This document shows positions 4,460-5,645 of a DNA stretch of 5,645 bases, in pieces. The stretch comes from Anaerolineaceae bacterium (GTDB lineage: Bacteria; Chloroflexota; Anaerolineae; Anaerolineales; Anaerolineaceae): the NCBI GenBank assembly GCA_017995665.1, contig JAGOIM010000107.1, positions 1 to 5,645 of the forward strand. Reading direction: 5' to 3'. Each line of letters opens with the position of its first letter. Positions within the stretch are counted from its first letter, which is position 1. The notes beneath the pieces are model-generated. The model did not search any database. It was not told the DNA's origin and saw nothing but the letters and a program-made list of their open reading frames with translations. Position numbers and translations under genes: made by a program.

Positions 4460-5644
4460 ATGACTGATAAATTAGCCTGGATTGACGAAGAATTACAAAC
4501 TCTAAAAGACACCGGTTTTTACAATACGATTCCCACCATGGACTCAGCTCAAGGGCCTTCGGTGATTATTAACGGCAAGCCCGTTCTGAATTTTTGCGCC
4601 AATAATTACCTTGGCTTGGCAAACCACCCCCGTCTCGTGCAAGCTGCAACAGAAGCAATGCAAAAATATGGCGTTGGTCCAGGTGCGGTGCGCTCAATTG
4701 CCGGTACGATGAGCCTGCACACCGAGTTAGAAAAACGCATGGCAGCTTTCAAACGCGTTGAAGCAGCCATCACCTTCCAATCCGGTTTCACTGCGAATGG
4801 CGCAACCATTCCTGCTTTAGTGAACAAAGAGGATGTGATTTTTTCGGACGAATTGAACCATGCATCAATTATAGACGGATCGCGCCTTTCGGGAGCAAAG
4901 ATTATTCGCTTCCACCATGCCGATGTGGATGACTTTGAGCACCAAGTCCGCGAAGCACAGGGGACTTATCGCCGAGCTCTGATGATTACAGACGGCGTTT
5001 TCTCGATGGATGGCGACTACGCTCCTCTTGATAAGCTGGTTGAAGTCTCTAAAAAGTATGACATTATGACCATGGTCGACGATGCTCACGGCGAAGGTGT
5101 TTTGGGCGATGGCGGACGCGGGATTGTGGATCATTTCAAACTGCACGGACAGGTTGACGTTGAAGTCGGCACATTTAGCAAGGCATTTGGTGTGGTTGGC
5201 GGTGTGGTTGCCGGAAATGCAAAGATTATCGAATGGCTACGCCAGCGCGGGCGACCCTTCCTCTTCTCTTCCGCGGTTACTGTTCCTGATACCGCTGCTT
5301 GTTTGGCTTCGATTGATTTGTTGGAAGAATCCACCGAACTGGTTGACCGCCTTTGGGCGAATGCACGCTTCTTCCAGCAAGAAATGCGCAATCTCGGTTT
5401 TGATACCGGTGCAACCCAAACCCCAATCACTCCGGTTATGCTCGGTGATGTCCAGTTAGCCCGCGAGTTTAGCCGCAAGCTCCTGGATGAAGGAATTTTT
5501 GCCGGTGCATTGGGCTTTCCGACTGTGCCAAAAGGCAAAGCCCGCATTCGAGTGATGATTTCTGCCGCCCACAGCCAGAGCCAGTTGGAAGAAGCACTGG
5601 ATGCCTTTGAACGGGTTGGCAAAGTGCTTGGCAAAGGTGCCTAA
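4460..5644 (+). CDS. kbl: Glycine C-acetyltransferase (2-amino-3-ketobutyrate CoA ligase)
   Basis: This 394-residue cytoplasmic PLP enzyme belongs to the alpha-oxoamine synthase family. The Kbl reaction interconverts 2-amino-3-ketobutyrate plus CoA with glycine plus acetyl-CoA, the second step of threonine breakdown after threonine dehydrogenase. Kbl-type marks are FCANNYLGLANHP (45-57), AVRSIAGT (76-83), SDELNHASIIDG (129-140) with the PLP-stacking His134, TDGVFSMDGD (177-186), VDDAHGEG (206-213) with Asp207 and His210, and the Schiff-base Lys241 in GTFSKAFGVVGG. RQRGRPFLFS (261-270) and ARIRVMISAAH (361-371) follow. E. coli Kbl is 398 residues, so the length is normal. The related 8-amino-7-oxononanoate synthase (BioF) is the main alternative; the CANNYLGL and ISAAH segments and the lack of biotin genes favour Kbl, though some family members do both reactions. 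The ATG follows GAGGAG (4451-4456) closely. The stop is one base before the window end, so a downstream tdh partner cannot be seen. Confidence 0.9.
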   Translation: MTDKLAWIDEELQTLKDTGFYNTIPTMDSAQGPSVIINGKPVLNFCANNYLGLANHPRLVQAATEAMQKYGVGPGAVRSIAGTMSLHTELEKRMAAFKRVEAAITFQSGFTANGATIPALVNKEDVIFSDELNHASIIDGSRLSGAKIIRFHHADVDDFEHQVREAQGTYRRALMITDGVFSMDGDYAPLDKLVEVSKKYDIMTMVDDAHGEGVLGDGGRGIVDHFKLHGQVDVEVGTFSKAFGVVGGVVAGNAKIIEWLRQRGRPFLFSSAVTVPDTAACLASIDLLEESTELVDRLWANARFFQQEMRNLGFDTGATQTPITPVMLGDVQLAREFSRKLLDEGIFAGALGFPTVPKGKARIRVMISAAHSQSQLEEALDAFERVGKVLGKGA

Positions 5645-5645
5645 A

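Noticed and set aside
5131..5634. 167-codon open frame on the minus strand inside kbl
   Set aside because: It is antisense to strongly conserved Kbl coding sequence, is Ser/Arg-rich with no family resemblance, and has no start signals. It follows from the codon bias of the real gene.
4460..5644. 8-amino-7-oxononanoate synthase (bioF) as the name of the last gene
   Set aside because: The family overlaps, but the CANNYLGLANHP and MISAAH segments read as Kbl, and no biotin gene is nearby. It is kept as the main alternative rather than the call.

Overview
This window looks like a piece of an ordinary bacterial chromosome. The gene families and their wording point most to an anaerobic Chloroflexota lineage, class Anaerolineae. 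The pointers are a lipoprotein with a Thr/Pro linker and a concanavalin-like domain, moderate GC, TATAAT-type -10 boxes and Bacillus/Anaerolineae-like Kbl motifs. This assignment is inference from protein style, not from a marker gene. All convincing genes are on the + strand.

Positions 1-892: the last codons of an upstream gene (1-54), a TATAAT promoter very close to the next start, and a 258-residue lipoprotein (116-892) predicted to sit on the outside of the membrane. Positions 893-3235: a TATAAT box, a 337-residue sugar-1-phosphate nucleotidyltransferase with a C-terminal hexapeptide-repeat domain (970-1983), then 31 bases later a class I/II PLP aminotransferase (2015-3172). These two genes probably share a transcript, which ends at a strong intrinsic terminator (3204-3235). 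Positions 3236-3846: a GNAT acetyltransferase with an N-terminal cysteine cluster (3277-3846). Its best promoter candidate overlaps the upstream terminator.

Positions 3847-4459 form a 613-base gap without a convincing intact gene. It is the least ordinary part of the window. It holds two copies of a long palindrome (P1 4028-4114, P2 4292-4354) and two copies of a 45-46 base direct repeat (R1 3984-4028, R2 4353-4398) that abut them. A possible decayed third palindrome lies left of R1. A 37-codon open stretch begins just past P1 and may be a gene remnant, and a second hairpin sits at its end. The arrangement reads as (P0)-R1-P1-middle-P2-R2, which suggests a small non-autonomous repeat family or a tandem duplication that later decayed.

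Positions 4460-5644: a complete 394-residue alpha-oxoamine synthase, best called glycine C-acetyltransferase (Kbl), preceded by a TATAAT box just after R2. Kbl cleaves 2-amino-3-ketobutyrate with CoA to glycine and acetyl-CoA in threonine breakdown. Its usual partner, threonine dehydrogenase, is not in the window. Apart from the nucleotidyltransferase/aminotransferase pair, the genes look like separate transcription units with unrelated jobs. No defence, phage or mobile-element protein was seen.
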